From the NCBI RefSeq assembly GCF_954871325.1, contig NC_088775.1, positions 60,675,561 to 60,739,560 of the forward strand: a stretch of 64,000 nt of DNA. The letters run 5' to 3'. The DNA comes from Gordionus sp. m RMFG-2023. Lineage: Eukaryota > Nematomorpha > Gordioida > Chordodea > Parachordodidae. Below, in pieces: positions 48,408 through 60,348 of the stretch; the stretch's first letter is position 1; every line of letters begins with the position of its first letter. A program made the translations under genes and the position numbers. The notes beneath the pieces were generated by a model. The model searched no databases. It was not told the origin of the DNA and saw only the letters and a program-made list of their open reading frames with translations.

Positions 48408-50217
48408 AACTTAAAACAAAGGTCATATAAAAACAATTAACGATTATAAAAATATAGCGCATATATATAAAACTTTTTAAAAAAATGGGAGATCGGCTTA
48501 CTTGCATTGCTATATGGAACCATGAATAGCAATGCAATTACAAATAGTCATCGTAATGGCTTGTTTGAAATAGAAGGCTTCATAACGATAACCACTTATT
48601 TGGCTTAATTTTTTCTCTAATAATGTAATAAATTAAGGAATTCCTCACCAAAAACACCGGGGGTATTTGTGACAAGTGGGAGAAATTACTTTAGCGATCA
48701 CTGAATATTCGTTTATTTTTAAGATTTCTACCGAACTAATTACTGAGGCATTTCTGTTAGATTGTGCCAAAAAATCGATGCATGTGTAATCCCAAATAAC
48801 TGGAATACCATAAGAACAAGGTATTGCCGATAGGATCGGGTCTTCTGTTGCTTGAGCATAAATGATTGCTCTAGGGTATTTGGAATACTGGCCCTTTTAA
48901 GAGCTTTTGAGATTAAGTTATTTTTGTTTGTATGCTGTGGGAGACGGCCTTTAGAATATCTACAATGTAAAGAATGAGTCTTTTAGAATCAGATAGCAGA
49001 GAACAATTAATAAATATGTAAGGAAGCTATATCGCAACCAAGACGAGGAAAAATGGCTAGTGATTAGAAGATCGAGATTTTTGCTTTGAATATCCAAATC
49101 TCGATAAGATATAATCAACGGAGTGAGACACAGGGTAATATCCAAAATTATGGTTGAATGTGGGTTTGATTCCATGTTGACAATTGCTCGCCCCAGTGTG
49201 AATAGCGCTTTCTAGGTCAAGATCATGACCGGTAGGTATTAAACTTGAACACCTTAATCTGGAAATGCTATATTTACGATAGCCTCAATCATTATGCGGT
49301 TAGGCAACTCTTGCTTGAACAGGAGATCTTTGTATTGAAAGACTGGGGTTGATCTCATAGCATATATGATCTTGGGTATACAGAAATAATTTTTAAGTAG
49401 AAAGAACGCTGATGGGCGGTAATTCATTTAAAATTGGTTTTATTTCTACTAGATTGGAATAGGTTTTGTCTAAAAAGGTCTTAATCGCAGTGACGTCACC
49501 AATTGGAGATCCAAGATGGGTTAGCTCCTGGGTGGAAATATATTTGCAAGGGAGGATTGGGATAATAGAATTTGTGAGATAAAATTTCGACTTTGATATG
49601 TTAAGAGATAAACCTATAGTAGACATAAGATTTGTGATAATGACAGAAGAATGCTGTTTATTAAAGAAATGTCATCGGCTATATCCATCATCTATATACC
49701 AGGTATTTAATTAAGACTTTAAAACTTGGATCGAATCTATTAATGTTAAACACCAAGGCAAAATAATGGTGGACCTAATGGGTCACCTTATTATATACTT
49801 TCACAAGGAGGAATGATTTTATCATAATTTTAAATATGTGGACTCTTGAAATTGGTATAATCTGGATAGTTATTGCAGAATATAGGAATAAAATGATTTC
49901 TTTTAATACAGTTAAATGATTATTAAGATCAATTTTAAGGGAAAATTAAATTTGGATCTGCATTAGGCGCATTCTCCTCCTTTGATACCAAACCCCATTT
50001 GATTAGAAGGGATGATGATAGTGTTAGTTTTTTAACATCACATTATGCCAAACAATGTACCATTGATATCACAATTTTTGAAGTTCTACGGGTAATTGAG
50101 TCCATACCAAAACATTCATCCGCCGATCATGGTATTAAAGCAATTTTCATCAATGATAGTGGTCAAATTTGTATTGAAAATGAAAAGTTATTTATAACTT
50201 TAAAGATAAACACTTGA
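48408..50217 (-). pseudogene. Old REL-endo LINE copy with inverted 5' segment
   Basis: From about 49990 down to 48408 the minus strand gives scattered matches in LINE order: NQMGFGIKGG (HQLGIGIQGG in the intact copy), GDPLGPPLFCLG, TWYIDDG near 49690, LTHLGSPIGDV (49393-49626), HCRYSKGRLPQHTNKNN near 48955 and IPVIWDYTCID near 48770. The non-coding 3' part matches 35500-35855. At 49999-50217 the opposite (plus) strand reads HSSADHGIKAIFIND, matching DSSPGYDGLRPIFLQD at residues 253-268 of the intact protein, so the 5' end is inverted. There are many stops and shifts throughout. Confidence 0.75.
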
Positions 50218-53200
50218 ATATAAAATTTGTAAGGATAATTGAAATGTTTAAATTGTAAAAGTAATTGAAAGGTTTAAATTGTAATCAAAGTAAATGACAA
50301 CTATATGAAATAATTATTGATGGTGTGTAAATATGTAAAAGAAAAGAGAAAGTTTTATAATTTTTACTTTTTATTTTGATTTTATATTTTTGCGTTTTAT
50401 TTATTTAAGCTATTTTAGAATAATTTTGATTAACTATATATTTTAATAAATTAATTTGGCATCTTCAATTCTGGATCTTAATAATTAGTTATCGGATTTT
50501 ACAGTTGTGAATTAATTTCACTAATTACAGTTCTTCGAATTCTACAATAAACCATAAATCACCTATAACAATTTATTATTAAGTTGTATTACACAATTTT
50601 TAAATCTGTTACTAAGAGGTCTAATCCCTGAACCTATCATTCCTTAAATCGCTGGGGCTCGGTTAATTCATCTTAACAAAAAAGATGGGGGAGAAGGGGG
50701 GGGTGACCTATTGCTGTTGGATCAATATTTCCTCGTATTATATCTAAAATCAAAATATAATATAATATTTTTTGACCTTTTCTAATGTTAATTTATAAAT
50801 AATAATATTGAGTTTCTCTTGCTTAAGAGTATTACCTCCCCTATACAAGCATTAACAACGTTTACGCTCAAACATCAAAAAACTTAATTCTTTATCGAAA
50901 AACATGTGATAAGCTTTTTTTTAATGGCAAATAAATAATGCGGGCAAAACATTTTTTTAAAATTTCCTCTCGCATAAAACGAAAACTAATATCATGTAAA
51001 TTAAATTTGAAACAAAATTTTAAGTAATTTAGGATAATGTTACCTAAAGAAGGTAATATTTATAATGTTAGCTTAAAAAAACGTAATTTTGAAAATAATT
51101 TTAAAAATAAATTTTTTTTGAGCCAACTGAGATTGTAAAGGCGAGTGACGTCTCTGCAGTTATTCAATATAAATAAAATTTTATGTTTTTAGTTTTACGT
51201 TAGTAATGCTAGATTAAAGATCGATAAAAAGAATTGAATTCTTCTGAATCCGGTCTCAACAACTTCAAATTCTCTCCAGTCAAATTCTGCTATTTTATGC
51301 TATTTTACCCGTAATGCCCCAGTCCTTTTCCAATTTAGAGGAAGTCGGGAAATTCCTGCAAGTATTTTGCTCATTGGCGATAAATAATTATAGTAAATCA
51401 TACAATTGAACGCCTTCACCCCCCCCCCTCGTAGAAGTCCTTAATGTATCCAATGATACCCCTAATATTAATCCACAAAATATATCAGTTATAGTCTTTT
51501 ACCTCCCACGGTGTGTGAATCATAAATTTTTTTTTGCAATTTTTCCCTATACCTGGGCTATTGTTGCAAAGCCATGAGGAAATTTTGCAAATATGTATTT
51601 AACACACAACATATACAAAATAGCAATATAAATTTACAGGATGAATATTTTGCACATACTGGAATACATTTTCGGCAAAACTAGATCTTCAAATTTAAAA
51701 ATGCTTTTAGGAAATTATTTTGCTATTAAATGTAATTTATTTATTATGCTCATTTTTAAATTTGATTTTGCTGGGAATTTGTTCCATTCATCATGTGTAA
51801 AGTACCTACACAATAAATTTCAGACAATTATAAGATATTACACATATTACAAGATTACCAACATTGACGGTACCATAATATATAATTTTATTTGTATTAC
51901 CAATAAATCCATCATATTGCCTTAAAATGTTTTAAAAAAATTATTGATTTAACATAGCATAATCTTATTAAAAACTAATCCTTTTAATTTCAATCTTGCC
52001 CATTGTAGGATTTTGAGGTATTGCTGCACTTTGAATGAAAATTCCTACCTTTTTAGATAAGCTAGAAAGATTGTATCAACTTGCTTATATTATATAATAT
52101 TAGAGAATCATTGATATAAGTTTTATAATTCAAAGATAAGTTATTTGGGGTCAAAACAAAAAATATAATTTAAGAAAGGCACATAATCTATTTTTCCTCA
52201 ATATCTGACAATAGCGGGCTCTTCATCCTACAGGGAAATATATGATAGATATATTTTTGGCCCCAGTCTTCCCCATATTCTATTAATTTAGATAACATAA
52301 TGAGTATTTTAACCATACAACACGATTTCATACAGCAACAGCTTAATACAAATTTTGTCAGAATTTTACTATATTTTTGAAGATTATCCTAATATAAAAA
52401 TGATATTCTAAAGTATATCACTATCTTTTAGTGCACCATTGGAAAGTTTTTAGTGTGGCAGGAGGCTTTTCTGATGAAAAAGGTTTAGGTAGAAGCTAAC
52501 AACTATATTCTATAATCATTTAATTATATATTTTATTACTAAATAAAAAATGTTTGGTTCACTTGAAAATTTAAATTTTAACAATAGATTTCAAATTTTG
52601 ACCTTATGAATACCTTACTGAATTTTACTTAAAATTGTATATATTTATTCAACGAAATGAATTTTTAAGTTTGCCTTGACAAATGTAACGGTGTCTTGGC
52701 GAAGAGTGTATCTGCATCTAGATACAGTTTATATCATGTATCTATATTTAAATACATTTGAAAGGTATTTTATCATATATTTAAAATAATATAAATAATA
52801 TATTCATACGATCGATTTTTTAAATATTTTTATATTCTCATCAAATAATATGTTTTAAGTTGTATATTTTGAATAAAAATGAGTCATTAAATTTATTAAA
52901 GATTAAATAAGAGAGCTTGCCTCCAACAGGTGTAGCCAAAAATATTCCCACATATAAATTGATCTATATTAAACAGTTCAAATGTCCAAAATATTTTTTA
53001 TAGAATAAAGACAAGCACAGGTCTCAAATAAAGTTTTTTATGTTTGAATTTAATAATATGAAATATATTAAATAATTATTTATTTTTTCAATAACAAATT
53101 TACAATATAAATATCAGATTTTACCCTTTGATGTTTATGCATATAGAATCTACATACAAAATAATGCAATATTATTAAAATTATTTTCTCTCATAATGCT

Positions 53201-53930
53201 AATGACACGTTTTAGAAGTTACAATGATTCTGAAAAATTTAATTATAATAGTGGCACTACCAATGTGTCATTCAATAATGGTTGGATGCGAAACATTTAC
53301 TATAATCTAAAATATAAACAAATGACTATATTTCATAAATAAAAGTTCACCCTGATATAATTTGAATTCCACTCTAAAAAAGTATCATTTTTGTTTATAT
53401 CCTTAATCCTTAAATCTTATTTAAATAATCTATACTATATAAAGATATACACCTAAATGATTAACAAATTTAAAGTTATCTAAAATATTGATCTAAGTAT
53501 TTCTTAAAGGTCCATCTTTCTATAAAGTTATAGATAATATATCGTTAGCTATTTCATTACATCGCGTCGCGTTTTCAATTTCACACGAGACTTGAATTCA
53601 GTTCACGTTTATAATACAAAATATATATACATTACGACTACGAGAACGACTCAAAATTGAATTTTTTATAGAACTGGTGGTGTATTATTTTTCAAGTAAC
53701 AAAACTTTTACAAAAGTGGACTAATTAAGATAACTGACAAATATTCTTATTGTAAATGATAAATATCAAATAAACATGATAAATTGCATTTAATTTTATA
53801 ATATATAATGAAAGCTTTTAGCCTTTTAACTTCCTTCTGAGATTCCATAATTAAAATTTTTAATGTTTCTTGTAATTTGCCTAATTTTAAGCTGTGCCGG
53901 GATTTTGGGCCGTGCAGAGGTCTATCCTAA
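50218..53930. other. AT-rich stretch with one hAT end fragment
   Basis: Residues of the 1726-3478 family's right end lie at 51115-51156 (GTAAAGGCGAGTGACGTCTC against GTAAAGGCTAGTGACGCCCC). Runs of 8-10 G or C occur at 50696-50703 and 51419-51428. A frame at 51641-51925 has no recognisable domain. No gene could be supported. Confidence 0.45.
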
Positions 53931-54060
53931 CGTTGTTATAAAGCCCGATTCGGGTCGATTTTTTGGACATTTGCCAAATCCTTGCATAATATTATTTAGG
54001 CTAAAATTTTAATCGGGTCTTTTTTGAAAATCAACTCGAATCGGGCTTTTTAATAACTCT
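53931..54060. mobile_element. Short MITE with GTTRTTAWAAAGCCCGA ends, about 130 bp
   Basis: GTTGTTATAAAGCCCGATTC at the left pairs with GAGTTATTAAAAAGCCCGAT read inward from the right, followed on both sides by CGGGTC words. Flanking duplication is unclear. Non-coding. Confidence 0.6.
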
Positions 54061-54420
54061 AATCTAGCTACATTGCCCATATTTATAATATACAACAATA
54101 TATTTTTTTTAAAAAATCATTTTTAATTTATAGTTAAAAAAAATAGCCAGATTTATTTGTCAAAATAACAATGATGACGAATGATATACATTATTCTTAC
54201 GTTTGTATCTGTAAAAAATATCGATTTTTTAAAGGGAAAACAAAACATATCAGAAGATTTTTTATTTTATTTTAGTTCTTTTTTCTTATCTAATATTTCA
54301 AAAAAAATATGTTAATTATAAATTTCTATCTGATTAATTTACATTATTAAAGTGTCATATTAATAAAGCGATATGGCTGACCTAACCACTGTCTTAGCGT
54401 ATATGGTTAAATATTTATAG

Positions 54421-54885
54421 TTGTGATCTGCATCGGGCCTAATTTTTCAAGCCCGGCCCGAACCCGAAAATTTAAAAAAAAAATAACCGGCACGGCCCGA
54501 ATTTATTTAAATATAGAAATTAATTTTTATAATTACTCAAGATAAAAGACATATGTTATATGGCGTTTAGTTTCAATAAAATTTTTTATTTTACATAAAA
54601 AATTCAATATAAAATTGATAAATTTAGATATATTTAATAAAATTTCCAAGGTCCGACCCGACCCAGCCTGATTATTTTTTAAAAAATATTAGGCAATAAA
54701 ATCAAAATTTTTAATTTACATAAAAAATTCAATATATAAAATTGATAAATTTAGATATATTTAATAAAATTTCCAACCGACCCGACCCAGCCTGATTATT
54801 TTTTAAAAAATATTAGGCCCGGCCCGAACCCGATTATTTTAAATTTGGGCTGGGTACGGACCGGGCCTAACTTTGCAGATCTCTA
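54421..54885. mobile_element. hAT-type MITE of the GGCCCGGCC family, 465 bp
   Basis: The ends TTGTGATCTGCATCGGGCC and TAGAGATCTGCAAAGTTAGG (read inward) are related to the terminus at 35900. Flanks ATTTATAG (54413-54420) and ATTTATAA (54886-54893) match at 7 of 8 positions. The inside contains a tandem duplication of about 125 bp (ACATAAAAAATTCAATATA at about 54594 and 54718). No coding sequence. Confidence 0.75.
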
Positions 54886-55679
54886 ATTTATAATAAAAAA
54901 ATGTAATGTCATTCAACTAAACCCATTTTTGACATCATTTATGAAAACTAAATGTTGTGCGTAAATACCCCTCTTTTATACTATAAAATTAATCAATTTT
55001 TTTATACGCATAAATAAGGAAGGTAATAATTCTTAGGTCCATGCTGCACTATCAAACAATTCAATTATATGTTTTATTAATAGATACGCGACTATGATTC
55101 CATCTTATAATTTTATCATTTCTTTAGAAAGCTGAGATAATGATAAATATTACAAGGAAGGCTGAAGTCACTTTATAAATATATATTGTATATGTTTTTG
55201 CGATCGATAATTTATTAAGTTTACGTTATATATTTACAATGTTTTAAATTTAATTTGTCCGCCCACATTTTACAAAAAAATTAATTAAAAATAAACATAA
55301 CATTATAAGGGGATTATAACTTTTTTATACCAACCGTTAATTCATATAGGATTTAAAAATAGAAGAAAGCTCTCTATATCAAAATTATCTTTGTGAAATA
55401 TTTCATTACAACATTGTATATTTAAATTCTTACGCATTAAATTCATCTCATAATGCAATGCCATAAGATTGGATTTAAAAATTTTTTATACTAATTTATA
55501 ATAATAATCAATAAAAATGTGAATCAAATTCTATCTTAATTTTTCAAATAGGTGTGGCCCTTACTAACATGAAAACTAGAGTCTTTTTAATATAATATAT
55601 TCCGAATTTAATCACAAATACACCAATGTATCTTTAGTCATTCTCTATTGTGAAATTAATATATCGCTAAAAATTATAA

Positions 55680-56720
55680 ATGAAGGAATTACAACTCATT
55701 TCAGCCCCATCTTCGATTTATGGCTACAATGGTATGATGGATTTAGGTACTGTTACCAACAACAATACCAGCACCATTGTCCATCGATCATCCCTAGATA
55801 ACGAAATATTAAACCCGAAAAGCGATAAATCTAAATGCATGAAAACACATTCTTCCCTTGACGATGATCAGCTATACTCGCTGACAAAATATTGCCAATC
55901 AAAGCTTCTGACCGCGCAATCGGGGAAATTTGTCGATAAGATAATATCAATAGACAAGAATTCCGATAAATATTTTAACCACCATAAATCTAGTTCAAAA
56001 AACGGAGCACTTAATGCCCCTGTCGAATCGTTTCAATTTAATGGTCCCTCTAAATATGAAGGCGATCTTAATTTTAAGGGATCCGATACTCAATATTTGA
56101 ATTCATCCGATAATAGTATACAAATGCATCGCAGCCATATGAACGGCGAGACCAAGTTATCCGATAGTAGTGATGTGCTCCAATCGAAAAGTTTTACTGA
56201 TGATTATTCTACCCAATATGCTTTAATCCCAGGTATTAAAACCGGTGCTTTGTTAACCACCCACCAACCTAATAACTCTACTTTATTAAATGGTGCCACA
56301 ATTAATAATAATTTTCATAAGGCTTTGGGTCAAGTTAACTCTTTGAAACAATATGATCACAATATAAAACCATCCGAAAATCGCATCAAACATACTCCTA
56401 ATTTTTGTATCCCCCTTCCTTATATCCATAATCCTCATTTATCTAATCATACCAAAAAAATTGATTTTTTATCTGCTAACAACAACCCTAATATTTTAAA
56501 TCACAATCCAATTGAAATTCTAACTAATAATAATAGCTCTCTCTTTGACTCTACTGGCATTGCGATAGATAAGTCTCAAAATTCCCATTCCATATCATTT
56601 ACTCCTCACATTTTTACATCTGCTGAAAATGTAACTTATTCTAATCCTGATAACAATCAGAATATAAACAGCTATATTAACATAATCTATCCATCGCAAA
56701 GTACGTATTTTTCTTATTAA
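55680..56720 (+). CDS. Candidate host exon: Asn/Ser-rich protein of unknown function
   Basis: This 346-codon frame is the only long frame not explained by a transposon. An in-frame TAA immediately precedes the ATG, so the start is the first possible one. The protein is hydrophilic and low in complexity, rich in Asn, Ser, His and Lys (for example GTVTNNNTSTIVHRSS and NNNPNILNHNPIEILTNNN), with no membrane segment, signal peptide or recognisable domain. It could be the disordered N-terminal exon of a nuclear or signalling protein. A possible splice donor, CAAA|GTACGT at about 56699-56705, lies just before the stop, so the true exon may end there; no downstream exon was found. The Kozak context is weak. 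Base composition is less AT-rich than the flanks. Confidence 0.55.
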   Translation: MKELQLISAPSSIYGYNGMMDLGTVTNNNTSTIVHRSSLDNEILNPKSDKSKCMKTHSSLDDDQLYSLTKYCQSKLLTAQSGKFVDKIISIDKNSDKYFNHHKSSSKNGALNAPVESFQFNGPSKYEGDLNFKGSDTQYLNSSDNSIQMHRSHMNGETKLSDSSDVLQSKSFTDDYSTQYALIPGIKTGALLTTHQPNNSTLLNGATINNNFHKALGQVNSLKQYDHNIKPSENRIKHTPNFCIPLPYIHNPHLSNHTKKIDFLSANNNPNILNHNPIEILTNNNSSLFDSTGIAIDKSQNSHSISFTPHIFTSAENVTYSNPDNNQNINSYINIIYPSQSTYFSY

Positions 56721-57975
56721 AATAAATTAATTATTATATTTGATTTATTTTGTTTAATAGTAACCTTTAATTTGACAATATAATGAATAATTAATTTTTA
56801 TAAAAATCGTATTAATGAGAGTCTTTTGATGTCTTTAGTATATGCTTGTATTGTATAGTATTCAATTATCTTTTGACTGAGAACATCTTTAAACAAACCC
56901 TCATACATCATATTAGAAAGATGCGATGGATGTGATCACAAAGTTTTCATCTCGAAGTGTCCATGCAATATAAGTTATTTCCTCTAAATTTAATGAGCGC
57001 TATCTTTATATTTGATAAAATTAGATGAACTATTCAAACCCCAGAGATTATATTTTAAGCGCTGCCCGGATTTAAAAAATAATCGTTATATTAAATAATT
57101 TTAACTTAATTTTGAAAATTGTTTCAAAGGGAATTGAAAATACGAGCAGTAAATTTATGTTAAACGATCCATTATTTGATTTTCTAACTGATTAATTCAT
57201 ATGAATTAAATTTATTCTTAAAAAATAAGCCGTCCCTTTTGTAAAAATATTTTTTTAAATAAGTCTTGGATGATTTTTTAAGTCCGATAAGATTTTTACA
57301 TTATATTTAGAAAGCCCCGTTTACGAGTCGAGTTCTGGGCTAACAGGTATCTGCGCACGATTTTAGATTTTTTTACGGATTAATTCGATAATGTGTAAAA
57401 ATGTCGATACCACCTGGCAATTCTTTCATGAATTAATTAAATACTTGATTTTATTATAAAATTATTATTTTTAATTTCAAATTTTAATCACTTTCATGCA
57501 TATTACATAAATTAAATCTAAATTTAAAATATTATGAATTTATAATATGCTATCCATAATTTTTGTAATATATAATTTATTGTGGGGAGGGGGCTATACT
57601 GGCTTTATAATGGGTTTTGGCTAGGTATTTATCTAATAATTAAATAATATAGGGTTTTCAGGCTAGGTTACATTTATCTATTAATTAAATAATATAGGTT
57701 TTTCATGCTCTTTTCCAAAAAATTTAAATTATAGCAATTTTAACTTCTATAAAACCAAAGTATTGGTTATAAATAGTTATATTTTTGGAGTGAAGGGGGG
57801 GGGGTTTAGGTATCCCATTATTAAAATCTCAAGAATTTATGCACAGGTGATTGACACTAATTGAATAAGACTATTTACTTAAAAGATCCAACAACGCGTT
57901 TTATAAAAAAAAACCTTCTCACCTCAGTCTCCACTAATATGTTTTTTTTAAAATTCTAATAAAATCTGTAATAAT
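56721..57975. other. AT-rich stretch downstream of the candidate exon
   Basis: No further exon recognised. A short imperfect tandem repeat (about 47-bp unit, GGCTAGGT...TTAAATAATATAGG) lies at 57620-57712, and a run of 10 G at 57795-57804. Confidence 0.45.
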
Positions 57976-58870
57976 AGGGTTGTGCCGATCCACATATTTT
58001 TCAGCTATCCGATTCGATCCTATATTTTTCGATATTGGTTAAACCGATCCGATACTTATATTGATTTTTCAACCCCACTTTGAACCAAATGTATTTTATT
58101 AAAAAAAATCAAATTATGCATTTAATTTAATTTTTTTATTACGATAATTAAAAAAAGTTTACGGATATTGGTCGTATTAAATGAATATTTCATTATTCAT
58201 CCCCGTGAAATTAGAATTCCGCAGATAACGCATTTTGCAAAATTTCTTTGTCTTTTGTAAAATATTTCCATAATTCAGTCAAATACCATATTTAAAAAAA
58301 TTCTTTTATTTAAAGTATAAATAATAAAATTGGCGTTATTATTTAAAATGATTTAAAATAAATTAAACTTTGGGTGTTTCTTTCTATTTTTATAGAAAAC
58401 TTTTAAAATACTAGGTGTTGTGCATTTGCATTGTTTAAAAAAAATATTTAGAAAATATTATTAAGGCTTTGTCCTAAATTTAAAAAAAAATTACTCAAAA
58501 GTTTTGCGAAATGCACAACTTTCGTGAGTTTTGAGAGATACGAAACATGTCCCGAATCATACATTTATTTTCAATTTAAAATATATAAAATGTTTGATGT
58601 GAATGATTTACTAATTCTATATTTTATATTATTTGAAGATAATCATGAGTGCTAAATTTAAACACTTATATAAATCCTCAGAAACTAATATTACTCATAC
58701 TATACAAATAGTTAAGGCTGACTGCTTATTACAAAATATTATTATTGATATTGAGGGCAAACATTGTGCACAAATTAATTATGAAGAATACCCTTATTCC
58801 AAAAATTATATACATTTATTTTTTAATTACCATTACCTTATATTTCTTATGAATGTTTAAATTTGTCAAA

Positions 58871-59938
58871 GGAGCGCCGCTACATTTTTTAAAATTGGGG
58901 AGCGAGAGCGGGAGCTAGCTCTTTTTAGGGCTGGAGTGGAGGAGCGCCGCTCCACCGCTCCTTTAAATTTAATGTGTAAATTAAATTATTTTTTAAATAT
59001 TAATAATATTTATTAGTTAAATTTAATAATGAAATTTTATTTAATTTAAATTTATGCATTATTAAATGTTTAGCCGAATTTTATATTGGTTTTTCATCTA
59101 ATCATTTTAAATATTAAACATCACGTTTTCTTTTTTAGATTGAAAATATTTTGGAAAATCTTGTAAGTCATATTAATATTTCTTTTATAGATATATAATA
59201 AAAAATAGTTTTAGATATTATGGATTTAGATATCATAGATGAAGAAATCGAATTTCTATTTCCATCATACAAAAAATATTTTAAACTTCTAAAAGATGTT
59301 GATCCAAATGATCAAACAAATTACGGGCAAAATGTCTTTTGTGTTTAAATAAAACTTTAATTTTCAAAAGTGAGCAGCTTCAATCTAAAAAGCATCTAAA
59401 AATAAAAAATCTTTCTTTTAAATACAAATTAATTTGGAAGATTTTTTTGGATTCCATGAAATTAATTATAAGGAAGATAATATATTGGACAAATATTTTT
59501 TAAATAATGATACCAAAATTACTATTTTTGATAAATTTCCTGAATTAAAAAATATCTTTATAAAATACAATACCCTGCTTCCCTCTAGTGCTCCTGTGGA
59601 GTGCCTATTTAGTATTGCAAAACAGGTCTTAGGGGAGAGGCGTGGATGTTTGATAGATTCTAATTTAAAAATTATTACTTTTAAAAGCTAATAATAGGTT
59701 ATAAATATTTTGATAGATAATTTAATATAAATAAAGCTTTTTAATAAAAAAAATAAGATTTTATTTCGTATACCCTCTAAAAAATTGAAAATCAAAGGAG
59801 CGGTTATGGAGTGGCACTCCATTACTTGGAGCGGGAGCTAGCTCCTTTTAAAAATGTAGTAGCGGGAGCGGAAGCTAGCTCCTTTTGATAAGGTAAAAGC
59901 GGGAGCTAGCTACTTTTAAAAAGGGGCGTTAACAACTC
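58871..59938 (+). mobile_element. Internal-deletion derivative of the hAT at 18922-25275
   Basis: It has the same AGGAGC/GCGGGAGC-rich ends and is bracketed by a perfect 8-bp duplication TTGTCAAA (58863-58870 and 59939-59946). Plus-strand coding remnants are the N-terminus (MDLDIIDEEIEFLFPSYKKY from 59221) and, after the deletion junction near 59430, the hATC domain (59434-59691, [20 protein letters not shown]). Everything between, including the catalytic core, is gone. The clean duplication suggests that it moved more recently than the parent-like copy, presumably using transposase supplied in trans. Confidence 0.85.
59221..59691 (+). pseudogene. Truncated hAT transposase: N-terminus joined to hATC domain
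   Basis: Corresponds to 24914-24740 and 19440-19155 of the larger copy. The 59434-59691 part stays open for 85 codons and retains [20 protein letters not shown] and the dimerisation motif, with Arg-to-Cys at the ER position (VECLFS instead of VERLFS). The N-terminal part is broken by stops and a frame change. Confidence 0.8.
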
Positions 59939-60100
59939 TTGTCAAAGTTATAGCATTTATTTATAAATATTCAATAAAAAGTGTTTTTGATTATATTGTA
60001 TAAGTGAGTGATTTGTATTTGGAAGAAGACTGCTAAAATGACTTAAATCACATTTTATAAAAATTCATACATAATAATTTTTATTATTAAAATATATTAT

Positions 60101-60163
60101 AAATATGAAGATAATATACAAAATTATAAATATGAAAATAATATACAAAATTATAAATATGAA
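60101..60163. repeat. Tandem repeat, ~28-bp unit, about 2.3 copies
   Basis: AAATATGAAGATAATATAC and the following AAAATTAT recur twice, then a partial third unit ending AAATATGAAGGG. Confidence 0.8.
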
Positions 60164-60221
60164 GGGAAAATTTCATTTTAAATTCAAAAATTTGTTTCGT
60201 ATTGACATATCATTTAATATA

Positions 60222-60348
60222 TCTTGTGTGTTTGCCACTAAATCCTAAGATATAGATTATTATATAGTTTTAATTTAATGTTATAATACTTGTGATGATA
60301 CATTTAACATATCTTGGATGTTTGGCTCATAATCCTAAAATATAGATT
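60222..60348. repeat. Duplicated ~89-bp segment, second copy split by a hAT
   Basis: The segment from ATCTTGTGTGTTTGCC to ATACATTTAACAT (60222-60310) is repeated starting at 60311 (ATCTTGGATGTTTGGC). The repeat resumes after the 60349-62162 hAT at 62163 (TATAAATTACTATATAGTTC against TATAGATTATTATATAGTTT), so the hAT inserted into the second unit. Confidence 0.8.

Noticed and set aside
49999-50217. Plus-strand frame considered as an independent small gene
   Set aside because: Its central segment matches the reverse-transcriptase region of the LINE, so it is the inverted 5' part of the relic at 48408-50217.
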